The position numbers and the translations under genes were made by a program. DNA of 64,000 nucleotides from Actinomycetes bacterium (GTDB lineage: Bacteria > Actinomycetota > Acidimicrobiia > Acidimicrobiales > Palsa-688), in the NCBI GenBank assembly GCA_021808665.1, contig JAKBBA010000003.1:85485-149484 (forward strand). The letters are read 5' to 3'. Of this stretch, positions 45,738-53,739 are shown piece after piece. How positions within the stretch are numbered: position 1 is the stretch's first letter; the number at the start of each line of letters is the position of its first letter. The notes under the pieces are model-generated. The model had not been told where the DNA came from and ran no database searches. It worked only from the letters and a program-made list of their open reading frames with translations.

Positions 45738-46751
45738 ATGGTCGCTGGATGGTCGCCAGCTCGAGGATTTTGGGCGCATCGCAGGGTTGCCGTCACTGGC
45801 GCTACAGGTTTCCTCGGAAGCCATCTCGTCGGTCACCTCGTCGATCTTGGCGCCGAGGTTGTGATCCTGGTGAGGGATACCGTTCCGGCTTCGAGTGTCA
45901 CACGCCGGTGGATTGGCCGTGTGGGAGAGGTTCGTGGTGGTGTCGAGGATCAGCGCACCATGGAGCGTTTGCTCGGCGAATATCAGGTTCAAACCCTGTT
46001 CCATCTGGCTGCCCAAAGTCAAGTGGAAGTCGCCAACCGAAACCCCGTGTCGACATTCGAAGCGAACATAGTCGGGACGTGGACGGCCCTTGAGGCTGCA
46101 CGCCGATCGCCGACGGTAACGGAGGTTCTCGTGGCGAGTAGCGACAAAGCCTACGGGGAGCAGCATTCGCTGCCCTATGACGAGGCGATGTCGCTCGACG
46201 CCGTGCACCCCTATGACGTCTCCAAGGCTTGTACGGACTTGCTAGCGCGGTCCTACGGTGTCACGTTCGGCCTGCCAGTAGTAACCACGCGCTTCGGAAA
46301 TTTCTACGGTCCCGGCGACACAAATTGGAACCGGCTGGTGCCAGGAGTCTGCAGAGCAGTAATAGAAGGACGAAGGCCGCTGATCCGTTCTGACGGGACT
46401 CTCACCCGTGACTATATCTACGTAGTGGACGCCGTACTCGCCTACCTGCGCCTGGCCGAGTGTCTCGACCGTGACCCGTCATTGGGGGCTAAGGCGTTCA
46501 ACTTCTCCTGTGAATCGCCGATTTCAGTGCTTGATTTGGTCGGCCGAATTCAGGCGACCGCCGGGACGTCCCTGGATCCGATCGTGGAGGCGAAAGCTTC
46601 CGGTGAGATCCAACACCAGTACTTGTCGTCGGCGCTGGCGCGCCGACTGCTCGGGTGGGAGCCGGCGTACAGTATGGACGAAGCGTTGGCTGAAACTCTT
46701 CGGTGGTACCGCCGAGAGTTGGAGGCCGGACCAGCGCCGTGGCGACAATAG
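45738..46751 (+). CDS. rfbG: CDP-glucose 4,6-dehydratase
   Basis: The 337-residue extended SDR has VAVTGATGFLGSHLVGHL near residue 17, FHLAAQS, the motif SSDKAYGE (CDP-glucose dehydratases have TSDK where dTDP enzymes have TSDE), YDVSK with the catalytic Tyr/Lys near 155, and RDYIYVVDAV. It would convert CDP-glucose to CDP-4-keto-6-deoxyglucose. A cytidylyltransferase gene at the end of the same operon supports the nucleotide. The start could be later (ATG at 45750), but no upstream start is better. The next gene overlaps its stop by 13 nt. Confidence 0.8.
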   Translation: MVAGWSPARGFWAHRRVAVTGATGFLGSHLVGHLVDLGAEVVILVRDTVPASSVTRRWIGRVGEVRGGVEDQRTMERLLGEYQVQTLFHLAAQSQVEVANRNPVSTFEANIVGTWTALEAARRSPTVTEVLVASSDKAYGEQHSLPYDEAMSLDAVHPYDVSKACTDLLARSYGVTFGLPVVTTRFGNFYGPGDTNWNRLVPGVCRAVIEGRRPLIRSDGTLTRDYIYVVDAVLAYLRLAECLDRDPSLGAKAFNFSCESPISVLDLVGRIQATAGTSLDPIVEAKASGEIQHQYLSSALARRLLGWEPAYSMDEALAETLRWYRRELEAGPAPWRQ

Positions 46752-47728
46752 TTGTAACCGGGGCGGGAGGGTACCTGGGCGGCGCAGTGACGTTGGCGGC
46801 CTCGCGGGTGGGAACAGTTCGCCCGGTGACCCGCCGACCGAGCCCGTGGCTGCCCGGAGAAGCATTGGTCTGTGATGATCTCGTGGCCGCAGCGGAAGTA
46901 GCCGTCGAAGGGGCGGACGCCGTAGTGCACCTTGCCGGAGCCAACGAGATCACCAGTAAGGACGACCCCGACGCTGCTCTGGCGGCGACAGCATCGGCGG
47001 CGCGAGCGGTAGGCGAAGCCTGCAGGAGGCAGAAGGTGGCGCGGCTGGTGTACGTGTCGACGATACACGTTTACGGCACGTGGCTTGCTGGGACATCACG
47101 GATCACCGAAGAGGTGATCCCCGCGCCGCGCTCTGCGTATTCGGTAGCTCGTCTCGCTTGCGAGCATATTCTAGCGGCAGCAGCGGGAGATGACGCTCTT
47201 GTAGTGCTTCGTCTCAGCAACGCTGTCGGTGCTCCTGCAGACAGTTCGATAGACCGCTGGAGCCTCCTGGTAAACGACCTGTGTCGCAGGGCGGCAAGAG
47301 GTTTTCCGTTGGAACTGCGAACTCCTGGAGGGTTGCGGGACTTCATCGCTCTTGGGGACGTAACGCGTATCGTCCTGGCTGCATGCTGTCCGGAGCGCCT
47401 CGACTCTGGGACCTACAACCTGGCTTCCGGTTCGACGATGACTGTGGCGGAGATGGCCACTCTCGTCGCGGACGAGTCGGAAAAAGCCGGTATGAGACGC
47501 CCCGAGATCATCGGGGTGCACGACCAGTCCCCCCGGAAGGTCCACGCTCAGGGAGACCTACTGGATCGGGTCGGAATTTCCCCTCCAGCAGCCGTCGAGG
47601 AGCGCTATCGGATCGACGCGAGCCGCCTTGCATCACGGGGACTGTCAGCTGAACTTCCCCTCGGTGCAGCTATAGCAGAGACGTTACAGATGTGTAGAAC
47701 TTGGAAGGAAGGATGGAGAGAGTTGTGA
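46739..47728 (+). CDS. NAD-dependent epimerase/reductase, extended SDR
   Basis: The 329-residue protein has VVTGAGGYLGGAV at the N-terminus, AVVHLAGANE, and STIHVYG. The catalytic site reads YSVAR, so the usual Lys of YxxxK is Arg; this is unusual and could change activity. In the pathway it would reduce or epimerise CDP-4-keto-6-deoxyhexose to the final sugar (inference). The GTG start overlaps the dehydratase stop by 13 nt, and its own stop overlaps the next GTG (GTGA). Confidence 0.75.
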   Translation: MATIVVTGAGGYLGGAVTLAASRVGTVRPVTRRPSPWLPGEALVCDDLVAAAEVAVEGADAVVHLAGANEITSKDDPDAALAATASAARAVGEACRRQKVARLVYVSTIHVYGTWLAGTSRITEEVIPAPRSAYSVARLACEHILAAAAGDDALVVLRLSNAVGAPADSSIDRWSLLVNDLCRRAARGFPLELRTPGGLRDFIALGDVTRIVLAACCPERLDSGTYNLASGSTMTVAEMATLVADESEKAGMRRPEIIGVHDQSPRKVHAQGDLLDRVGISPPAAVEERYRIDASRLASRGLSAELPLGAAIAETLQMCRTWKEGWREL

Positions 47729-48180
47729 GTGATATCGAGGGCGTAGTCGTTACACCTCTGAGGCGTATCCCAGACGAGCGGGGAGCGATACTTCACATGC
47801 TCCGCGACGACAGCCCACTGTTCGAACGCTTCGGGGAGATCTACTTCTCTATGGTATACCCCGGAGTCGTCAAGGGCTGGCACAGACATCGGGAGATGAC
47901 ATTGAACTACGCAGTCCCGACAGGGATGATCAAGCTCGTCTGCTTCGACGACCGGCCCGATTCACCCACTAGGGGCGTGACCGCCGAATACCACATCGGC
48001 GAGCTGAACTACTGTCTGGTGACGGTACCCCCTATGGTCTGGAACGGCTTCAAGGGGGAGGGTCCCCATAAGTCCATCGTCGCCAACCTTGCTTCGGTCC
48101 ATCATTCTCCCGACGAAATAGAACGGATGGAACCAAGCAGCGACCTGATCGCCTACGACTGGTCAATACGTCATGGCTGA
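47725..48180 (+). CDS. RmlC-like cupin sugar epimerase
   Basis: The 151-residue protein resembles dTDP-4-dehydrorhamnose 3,5-epimerases: IPDERGAILHMLRDDSPLFERF (in parts), then YPGVVKGWHRHREMT with catalytic His, and PPMVWNGFKGEG. It is shorter than RmlC (~180), like the small single-domain 3-epimerases. I chose the GTG that overlaps the previous stop by 4 nt, with GGAGAG in front; an ATG at 47713 is the alternative. It would epimerise a CDP-4-keto-6-deoxyhexose. It overlaps the cytidylyltransferase start by 8 nt. Confidence 0.78.
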   Translation: MSDIEGVVVTPLRRIPDERGAILHMLRDDSPLFERFGEIYFSMVYPGVVKGWHRHREMTLNYAVPTGMIKLVCFDDRPDSPTRGVTAEYHIGELNYCLVTVPPMVWNGFKGEGPHKSIVANLASVHHSPDEIERMEPSSDLIAYDWSIRHG

Positions 48181-48973
48181 CACGACGATACCCACGATAA
48201 TCCTGTGCGGTGGGAAGGGGACGAGAATGTCGGGTTACGATCCGACGATTCCCAAGCCTATGGTCCCGATCGGTGGCCGGCCTATTCTCTGGCACATAAT
48301 GCACATCTACTCGGCATTTGGCTACTCAGACTTCTGCTTGGCTTTGGGATGGCTCGGGGATGTCATCCGCCGCTATGTCGTGGATTTCATGGCCCTCAAC
48401 CACGATTTCACCGTCGACCTCACCCGGCCGGACAGGTTAGACATCCTCGGCCCGTCCGGCTGTTACGACTGGCGCATCACCTGTCGGGAGACGGGATGGG
48501 ACGCCTTGACCGGTAACAGAGTAGCTCAGGTGGCACGCCAGCTCGGAGCAGAGCGGTTCATGGTTACCTACGGCGACTGTGTCGGTGACATTGACGTGAC
48601 AGCCCTCGTCGAGCACCACGTCAAGCACGGCAGGCTCGCCACGGTCACTGCGGTGCGCCCTCCGAGCCGCTTCGGTGAGCTCATATTGGGACCCGGGGAA
48701 GAAGTGAGGCGATTCGAGGAGAAACCTCTTACGAGCGCTGGAGCTATCAACGGCGGGTTCATGGTCTTCGAAGCGGAAGCTCTGGAGATGTTCCCAGCAG
48801 ACGGGGACTTCATGCTCGAGCGGGAACCGTTGAGCGCTCTTGCCAACGCGGGTCAGCTCACCGCCTATGTGCATGACGGGTTCTGGCAGCCGATGGACAC
48901 TCCCCGCGAGAGGGAGCTTCTCGAAAACCTGTGGGACTCAGGCGCCCCGCCGTGGCGTGTCTGGAGCCAGTAA
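48173..48973 (+). CDS. rfbF: Glucose-1-phosphate cytidylyltransferase
   Basis: This 266-residue sugar-nucleotidyltransferase has LCGGKGTRM followed by PKPMVPIGGRPILWHIMHIYS, DCVGDID as the metal site, and the GAINGGFMVFEAEAL stretch, which fit RfbF rather than RmlA (typical RfbF length ~257). It makes CDP-glucose from CTP and glucose-1-phosphate, feeding the dehydratase encoded at 45738. It overlaps the epimerase gene by 8 nt and closes the four-gene run. A 154-residue unknown gene follows after ~150 bp. Confidence 0.88.
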   Translation: MADTTIPTIILCGGKGTRMSGYDPTIPKPMVPIGGRPILWHIMHIYSAFGYSDFCLALGWLGDVIRRYVVDFMALNHDFTVDLTRPDRLDILGPSGCYDWRITCRETGWDALTGNRVAQVARQLGAERFMVTYGDCVGDIDVTALVEHHVKHGRLATVTAVRPPSRFGELILGPGEEVRRFEEKPLTSAGAINGGFMVFEAEALEMFPADGDFMLEREPLSALANAGQLTAYVHDGFWQPMDTPRERELLENLWDSGAPPWRVWSQ

Positions 48974-49121
48974 CGGGAGACCCAGTCGAATCCCTACGCC
49001 GAGTGCGACCGAGTGTGCAGCCGGCGGTTGCCAAACGTTGTGACGTGCGTGACGTTCCGGCCGAGGCCGACGGTATTAATATGGCGCGGCTGGATTCTTG
49101 CAGAGTTGCACCGGAGGTTAC

Positions 49122-49586
49122 GTGGCATACCAGGTCGATTTCAAAGAGGTGTCCACAGTAGGGTTGGAATCCTCCCCCGTAGCCGAGGCGCTCGCTGGTT
49201 TGCGAGCAAACGAGGCTCGCTATTTCAAGACCAAGTACGACCACGACTTCGTGGTGCATCCAGCGAGCGAAGCCGGCGAAACTGTCGACAGGGTTACCCG
49301 CATCCTCGAAGAGGAACGCAACATCTCGATCGCCTCGCCGCCCTTGGAGGCGTGCACTGCCGTAGTCGAAGGTATCCGGTGGGACCACGTCTTCTACGAA
49401 AGCGGCCTTGCGGTCAATGCTATGTACTCCATCGACGACCCCAAGAAACGAGCCGTCGGTTTCAAGCTTTCCGATGGCATGGAGATACCCGACGAGCTCG
49501 CTTCCCGCTTCAAGTTCGCACGTCAGAGATCCAAGCTTGCCGGGACTATCCGAGGGTCGTTCTTCGTCATCAAGAACGAGTACTGA
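49122..49586 (+). CDS. Hypothetical protein (154 aa)
   Basis: I do not recognise this protein. It is soluble, mixed alpha/beta by composition, without a signal peptide, Cys clusters or repeats. Notable stretches are ASEAGETVDRVTRILEEER, DHVFYESGLAVNAMYSIDDP and a C-terminal RGSFFVIKNEY. The GTG start lies 6 bp after GGAGG, which is convincing. It stands ~150 bp after the CDP-sugar operon, possibly with its own promoter: TATTAAT sits about 50 bp upstream. It could be sugar-locus linked or independent. Confidence 0.55.
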   Translation: MAYQVDFKEVSTVGLESSPVAEALAGLRANEARYFKTKYDHDFVVHPASEAGETVDRVTRILEEERNISIASPPLEACTAVVEGIRWDHVFYESGLAVNAMYSIDDPKKRAVGFKLSDGMEIPDELASRFKFARQRSKLAGTIRGSFFVIKNEY

Positions 49587-49637
49587 AACAGCCCAATAGG
49601 ATTGGATGGTCGATGCGGTGCTCGGTTCGCGGCGGGC

Positions 49638-50027
49638 TTAGGATCTCAGGGGCTCGATTACCATCCAGTCCCTCCGGCGAAGCTCGGCGGCTAGCTGCTC
49701 GGTGTCTATTCGCCTCAGGAGCTGCTCTTGGGCGGATTGCTGCCATCGCTGCGCCGGAGCCTGGGTGACGGGGAGGGCTTCATCCTCTTGGAGCCGTCTT
49801 ATGAACTCGTCCGCTTCGTCGCGCGTGAACCTGCCAGCGGCCTGGCGCTGGGTGAACCCCATCGGGCCGCGAGCATCCTTGAAATCGCGATGTCCTGCCG
49901 CCTGGATGAGCGCAAGCAGTTCTTGTACCTGCCTCGACGAGGCCGGAGGGCCGGGCTGCTGGCCAAACGCCACTTCAGGTTCCCTCGCCGATAAGGAGAC
50001 TTGGCGCGAGTCGAAAGCTATCCACAC
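49638..50027 (-). CDS. Hypothetical protein with Gln/Arg-rich helices
   Basis: This ~130-residue frame encodes a conserved-looking block SRQVQELLALIQAAGHRDFKDARGPMGFTQRQAAGRFTRDEADEFIRRLQ (here given in pieces: AAGHRDFKDARGPMGFTQRQ and RFTRDEADEFIRRL) followed by Gln-rich helices. No known domain is recognised. The N-terminus is uncertain: GTG at 50027 or 50042. It lies 127 bp downstream of the MerR gene on the same strand and may be cotranscribed. Confidence 0.45.
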   Translation of the reverse strand: MWIAFDSRQVSLSAREPEVAFGQQPGPPASSRQVQELLALIQAAGHRDFKDARGPMGFTQRQAAGRFTRDEADEFIRRLQEDEALPVTQAPAQRWQQSAQEQLLRRIDTEQLAAELRRRDWMVIEPLRS

Positions 50028-50154
50028 CGGCCAGCCTAGCACGAACAAGGGAACATGTGTTCGGGTTTCTGTGTGGCCCGGTTGTTTAGATGTTTTCCGG
50101 CCGGGTCTAACCAACCTCGCCGTGCGGCGTGACTCCTTTAGTTCTGTCGTGGAG

Positions 50155-50721
50155 TTATTTGGGATATTTACGTGCCAAAGGTCCGGTGTCGAGCGAAGCT
50201 GGCGTCGCCGCTGAGGTATGCGGATGGTTGGCGTTGCTATCCAGTCGTGTGGCCGGATCAAGTTGTTGGAGTCGGCCGCACGCTCCGTGGTCGTGGGTGG
50301 ATTTACAACACGAGCGGGTCACGTCGATGAGAGCGTCGCGGACTCCCTGAAGGGCTGCCAGCTTTTCTTCTATGACGTCCAGCTTGTCTCGAGCCAGGCG
50401 TGCGAGGTCGTTGCAGGTGATCGGCGAGTCGGTGCGCAACGCCAGGAGGCTCGAGATGTCGGTGAGGCTGAAGCCGAGTTGCTGGAGGACCTTGATCTGG
50501 CGCACCCGTTCGACGGCCACCTCGGGATAGCAGCGATATCCTGAACGGGATCGGGCAGGCTCGGGCAGCAGGCCGCGCCTCTCGTAGTAGCGGAGAGTCT
50601 CGACATTAACCCCTGCACGGGCCGCTGCTTCGCCGCTGCGCAGGCCCGTGGGACCTTTTGGTGCGTCCGCTTCGGGGGGCTCAGCGGGATTTTTTTGAAA
50701 ATAGCCTTGACTCCGTAGCAT
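50155..50721 (-). CDS. MerR family metal-responsive regulator (mercury-type Cys spacing)
   Basis: The 188-residue regulator has the MerR winged helix (LRSGEAAARAGVNVETLRYYERRGLL in pieces, residues ~27-52) and a long dimerisation helix. Metal-type Cys residues are C103, C138/C139 and C148. In mercury MerR the ligands are spaced 35 and 9 apart (82, 117, 126); here 103-138 is 35 and 139-148 is 9. The ATG at 50721 lies inside the operator dyad; the transcript may be leaderless, or translation may start at a CTG near residue 27. The ~40-residue C-terminal tail is unusual. It is divergent from the five-gene operon. Confidence 0.82.
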   Translation of the reverse strand: MLRSQGYFQKNPAEPPEADAPKGPTGLRSGEAAARAGVNVETLRYYERRGLLPEPARSRSGYRCYPEVAVERVRQIKVLQQLGFSLTDISSLLALRTDSPITCNDLARLARDKLDVIEEKLAALQGVRDALIDVTRSCCKSTHDHGACGRLQQLDPATRLDSNANHPHTSAATPASLDTGPLARKYPK

Positions 50722-50738
50722 GGTACGGAGTTTATGGT
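50707..50738 (+). promoter_or_regulatory. MerR-type promoter/operator, mer-like
   Basis: TTGACT (50707-50712) and TATGGT (50733-50738) are separated by a 20 bp spacer, the over-long spacing typical of MerR-controlled promoters. Between them lies the perfect dyad ACTCCGTA (50710-50717) / TACGGAGT (50724-50731). The half-sites CCGTA-N6-TACGG equal those of the Tn501/Tn21 mer operator as I recall it. It should drive the Cys-rich protein operon and repress/activate through the MerR protein. Confidence 0.8.
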
Positions 50739-50796
50739 ATCGGGGACGGTTCGAGTGGGCCGTCCGGTCGCGAGGCCTGGACTCAAGGAGGTTTTG

Positions 50797-51075
50797 GTGT
50801 CGAAGCAGTCGATAGTTTCGAAGGTTGATTCAGAGGCACGGGGCTTGGGAGTAACCGACAAGGCGCAGCTCGTGGCTATTGGCGGCGGAGGTGGCTGCGC
50901 TTGTTGTAGTCCACAGGCGGGCTCCGCGTCCGAAGCGCCGGGGACGATGGATGCTTCGTCCGGGGAGGGTGCGCTTGGGGCAAGTTGCGGCCCGTCGTGC
51001 GTCGCGGCGGGCTCGTGTGTCTGCGAGGCCGGCCACGGCGGCCCTGAGTCGCGGCTCGACGGGTTGGTCCGATGA
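50797..51075 (+). CDS. Small Cys-rich protein (92 aa, 7 Cys)
   Basis: First gene of the MerR-controlled operon. A short N-terminal helix (SKQSIVSKVDSEARGLGVTD) is followed by GGGGGCACCS, a Gly/Ser/Ala linker, then SCGPSCVAAGSCVCEAG; seven Cys in two groups suggest thiol-metal binding. No membrane segment or signal is seen. It resembles no family I know. The GTG lies 6 bp after AAGGAGG, the best ribosome site in the operon. The stop overlaps the next ATG (ATGA). Confidence 0.75.
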   Translation: MSKQSIVSKVDSEARGLGVTDKAQLVAIGGGGGCACCSPQAGSASEAPGTMDASSGEGALGASCGPSCVAAGSCVCEAGHGGPESRLDGLVR

Positions 51076-51674
51076 GTGCGGGAGGGACGTCGGGGATGGA
51101 GCGGGTCGAGGCGTTCTTCGATTTCACGTGCGAGTTCTCGAACCGGGCCCGCCACTGGCTCGATGCGATGCCGGGAGTGGAGGTGGTGTGGCGGCCGTTC
51201 TCGCTGTTGGAGGTCAACCGTCACGACGACGCCGGGCCGGTGTTCGACAGGCCGGAGCACGCCGAGAACGTGTCGTTGGTGGCCTTGGCGGTCTTCGAAG
51301 CGGTTCGAGCTGCCGGTGGGGACACCGACAGCTACCGCCGCCGGATGTTCAGTGCGTGGCACGACGAGCACGACCGCTACGGGAGGCTGTCGAGCGCGGA
51401 CATTGTCGGCTTCGCCGAATCGGCCGGGCTGGACGGTTTCGACCACGATACCGCCTTCGCTCGGGTCGCGGCCGAGCACGCAGCGGGTCGGGCGCTGGGT
51501 GTGTTCGGCACCCCGACGCTCGTGTTCGGTGAGGATCAGGCGGTGTTCTTGAAACTCGACGCCGTGCCCGAACCCGACCGGGCCTGGGGACTGTGGCAGG
51601 CTGTGCGGGACATGGCGAGCGCCCAGCCAGATCTGCGGGAATGGCAGCGGGTCAGCCCACCGGGAGTGTCGTGA
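51072..51674 (+). CDS. DsbA-like thioredoxin-fold protein, single Cys
   Basis: The 200-residue protein has the DsbA/HCCA-isomerase fold pattern: VEAFFDFTCEFSNRARHWLD at the N-terminus, where the CxxC is replaced by C-E-F-S, a helical insertion, and GVFGTPTLVFG as the cis-Pro loop. It could form a mixed disulfide with a low-molecular-weight thiol (mycothiol/CoA) rather than an internal one. It is translationally coupled on both sides (ATGA upstream, GTGA downstream), so it acts with the Cys-rich protein and the flavoprotein. Confidence 0.78.
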   Translation: MSAGGTSGMERVEAFFDFTCEFSNRARHWLDAMPGVEVVWRPFSLLEVNRHDDAGPVFDRPEHAENVSLVALAVFEAVRAAGGDTDSYRRRMFSAWHDEHDRYGRLSSADIVGFAESAGLDGFDHDTAFARVAAEHAAGRALGVFGTPTLVFGEDQAVFLKLDAVPEPDRAWGLWQAVRDMASAQPDLREWQRVSPPGVS

Positions 51675-53143
51675 AGGTGGATCGTCTGGTGGTGATCGGG
51701 GCTGACGCGGCGGGGATGAGCGCGGCGTCGGTGGCTCGGCGGATGCTCGGCGCCGACCGTCTGGAGATCGTGGCGTTCGATAGGGGCCTTTACACCTCGT
51801 ACTCGGCGTGCGGGATCCCCTACTTCGTCGGCAGGCAGGTCGGCGATGTCGGCTCGCTGATCGCCCGGAGCCCCGGGCAGTTCGCGGCGATGGGCATCGA
51901 CGCACGCCTCGGCCACGAGGTGGTCGAGATCGACACCGCCGATCAACAGGTGCGGGTCCGTGCGCTCGCCACGGGCGACGAGCAGGTAGAGGGCTACGAC
52001 CAGTTGCTCGTGGCGACCGGGGCGGTCCCTGTCCGCCCGGCGGTGCCCGGCGTCGACGCTGTCGGGGTGTTCGGGGTGCAGACCCTCGACGACGGCCTGG
52101 CGTTGCGCTCTTATCTGGAGGCATCCCCGCCCCGCCGGGCGGTCGTGGTCGGCGGGGGCTACGTCGGCTTGGAACTGGCCGAGGCACTGTGCGCCTGGGG
52201 CGCAGAGGTGACCTTCGTCGAGCGGGCCGCGACGCCCATGACCACCCTGGACCCGGATATGGGCGTCTTGGTCGCCGACGCGATGCGCCGGTTCGGGATG
52301 GTCGTTCGCACCGGCGAGACCGTGGAAGGGATCGAAGTGGACGACGCCGGGCGAGCCCGCGCTGTGATCACCGATCAGGCAAGCGTGCCGGCCGACGTGG
52401 TCATTCTAGGTCTCGGGGTTCGCCCCAACGTCGCCCTCGCCGAGGCGGCCGGCATCAGCGTCGGTCTGAGCGGGGCGATCGCCGTCGACCGGGGGATGGC
52501 GACCAGCGCGGCGGGGGTGTGGGCGGCCGGGGACTGCGCCGAGAAGCACCATCGCGTCTCCGGGCGGCCGGTCGCCATCGCGCTCGGCACTCATGCGAAC
52601 AAGCAGGGGCGGACCGCCGGGGTCAACATCGCCGGGGGTAACGCGACCTTCCCTGGGGTGCTCGGCACAGCGGTGAGCAAGATCTGCTCGCTCGAGGTGG
52701 CCCGCAGCGGTCTCGGCGAGGCCGAGGCGGCCGCGGCCGGCTTCGACGCGGTCGGGGTCATCACCGAGTCGACCACCCGGGCCGGCTACTACCCCGGGGC
52801 CAAGCCCATCAGGGTCAAGCTCGTCGCCGACACAGGCACCGGCCGGCTCCTCGGAGCCCAGATCGTCGGTGAGGAGGGCGCGGCCAAGCGTATCGACGTG
52901 GTCGCCATGGCGCTGTGGCATCAAATGGCCGTCGAGGAGATGGTCAACGTTGATATCTCCTACGCCCCGCCGTTCTCTCCCCTGTGGGATCCGATCCTCA
53001 TCGCAGCACGCAAGACCACCGAACGGCTTCACGATCAGCGGGGCATTGCGGCCACTCCCGGCCCGGACGCGGCCGGACAGGCGCAAGGCGCGACTCCGGA
53101 CCCGTCGGAGCGGGCCGGAGCCCGGGCGAGGAGCGAACCCTGA
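51671..53143 (+). CDS. FAD-dependent CoA-disulfide reductase-like oxidoreductase
   Basis: The 490-residue flavoprotein of the CoADR/NADH oxidase/persulfide reductase group has the FAD motif VVIGADAAGMSAASVARR near residue 6 and the redox Cys in YSACGIPYFVG (~43). The NAD(P)H motif VVVGGGYVGLELAEAL lies near 157, the FAD-end VWAAGDCAEKHH near 283, and the C-terminal dimer segment YAPPFSPLWDP near 440. It lacks the CxxxxC of mercuric reductase. It probably reduces a disulfide, persulfide or metal-thiolate of CoA or mycothiol. The GTG overlaps the previous stop by 4 nt. The C-terminal tail after 460 is low complexity. Confidence 0.85.
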   Translation: MKVDRLVVIGADAAGMSAASVARRMLGADRLEIVAFDRGLYTSYSACGIPYFVGRQVGDVGSLIARSPGQFAAMGIDARLGHEVVEIDTADQQVRVRALATGDEQVEGYDQLLVATGAVPVRPAVPGVDAVGVFGVQTLDDGLALRSYLEASPPRRAVVVGGGYVGLELAEALCAWGAEVTFVERAATPMTTLDPDMGVLVADAMRRFGMVVRTGETVEGIEVDDAGRARAVITDQASVPADVVILGLGVRPNVALAEAAGISVGLSGAIAVDRGMATSAAGVWAAGDCAEKHHRVSGRPVAIALGTHANKQGRTAGVNIAGGNATFPGVLGTAVSKICSLEVARSGLGEAEAAAAGFDAVGVITESTTRAGYYPGAKPIRVKLVADTGTGRLLGAQIVGEEGAAKRIDVVAMALWHQMAVEEMVNVDISYAPPFSPLWDPILIAARKTTERLHDQRGIAATPGPDAAGQAQGATPDPSERAGARARSEP

Positions 53144-53148
53144 CCAGG

Positions 53149-53739
53149 ATGGCCGCCGGTCGCGATCACCCCGTCGACCAGCACCGACGTCGGTGGCGGC
53201 GCCCCCATACTGGGCGTTGGGTGTGGTGGGCGCTCCCGGCGGTGCTCTGCGTAGCCGCGGACCTGGCCAGCACGGCGTGGGCTCGCGCCTCGCTGTCTTC
53301 GAGCCGACCACGCGTGTTCATGGGGGGATTGGTCGATCTCCGTCTCGTTGCCAACAGGGGTGCAGCCTTCGGGCTTGGCTCGGGCCATGAGACGCTCGTC
53401 GAGGCCGCAGCAGCAGCTCTTCTCGCCGCGTTGATCGTCATCGCACGGGGCCAGTCGCCCCTGGTTGCGGCCGGGCTCGGCGCCGCCCTGGGTGGAGGGC
53501 TCGGCAACCTCTCCGTCCGCTTGACGGGACCCGACGGGCCGCTACATTCCCCCGTCGTCGACTGGATCCACCTGTCGTTTTACCCCGAGACGTTCAACCT
53601 GGCCGATGTCGCCATCCGTGCCGGTTTGCTCATCGCGGCGCTCGGTCTGATCGCCGGCCGCACGCGGCGCCGAGCCCGGCCAGCCACCCGACACCGGAAT
53701 CGCGCCGACACGCCCGCCGCGGAGACGGCGCCCGGATGA
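53149..53739 (+). CDS. lspA: Signal peptidase II-like protein (LspA)
   Basis: The ~197-residue protein has four hydrophobic segments. LVANRGAAFGLG corresponds to the NxGAAF box of LspA; GGGLGNLSVRL and HSPVVDWIHL hold the first catalytic Asp, and TFNLADVAI the second. LspA cleaves lipoprotein signal peptides. Copies inside metal-resistance operons are known (PbrC-type). The ATG is 6 bp after the flavoprotein stop; the stop overlaps the transporter ATG by 4 nt. A basic tail (RTRRRARPATRHRNR) follows the last helix. It is probably a second lspA of the cell. Confidence 0.82.
   Translation: MAAGRDHPVDQHRRRWRRPHTGRWVWWALPAVLCVAADLASTAWARASLSSSRPRVFMGGLVDLRLVANRGAAFGLGSGHETLVEAAAAALLAALIVIARGQSPLVAAGLGAALGGGLGNLSVRLTGPDGPLHSPVVDWIHLSFYPETFNLADVAIRAGLLIAALGLIAGRTRRRARPATRHRNRADTPAAETAPG

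Noticed and set aside
50370..52187. A 605-codon open frame on the minus strand opposite the MerR operon
   Set aside because: Composition is Arg/Pro/Ser-rich and without domains, and it lies across MerR and three well-supported genes. It is a GC-rich shadow frame.
51671..53143. Calling the flavoprotein a mercuric reductase
   Set aside because: It lacks the CxxxxC active site and C-terminal CC pair of MerA; it has the single-Cys SxCGIPY-type site of the CoA-disulfide reductase group.
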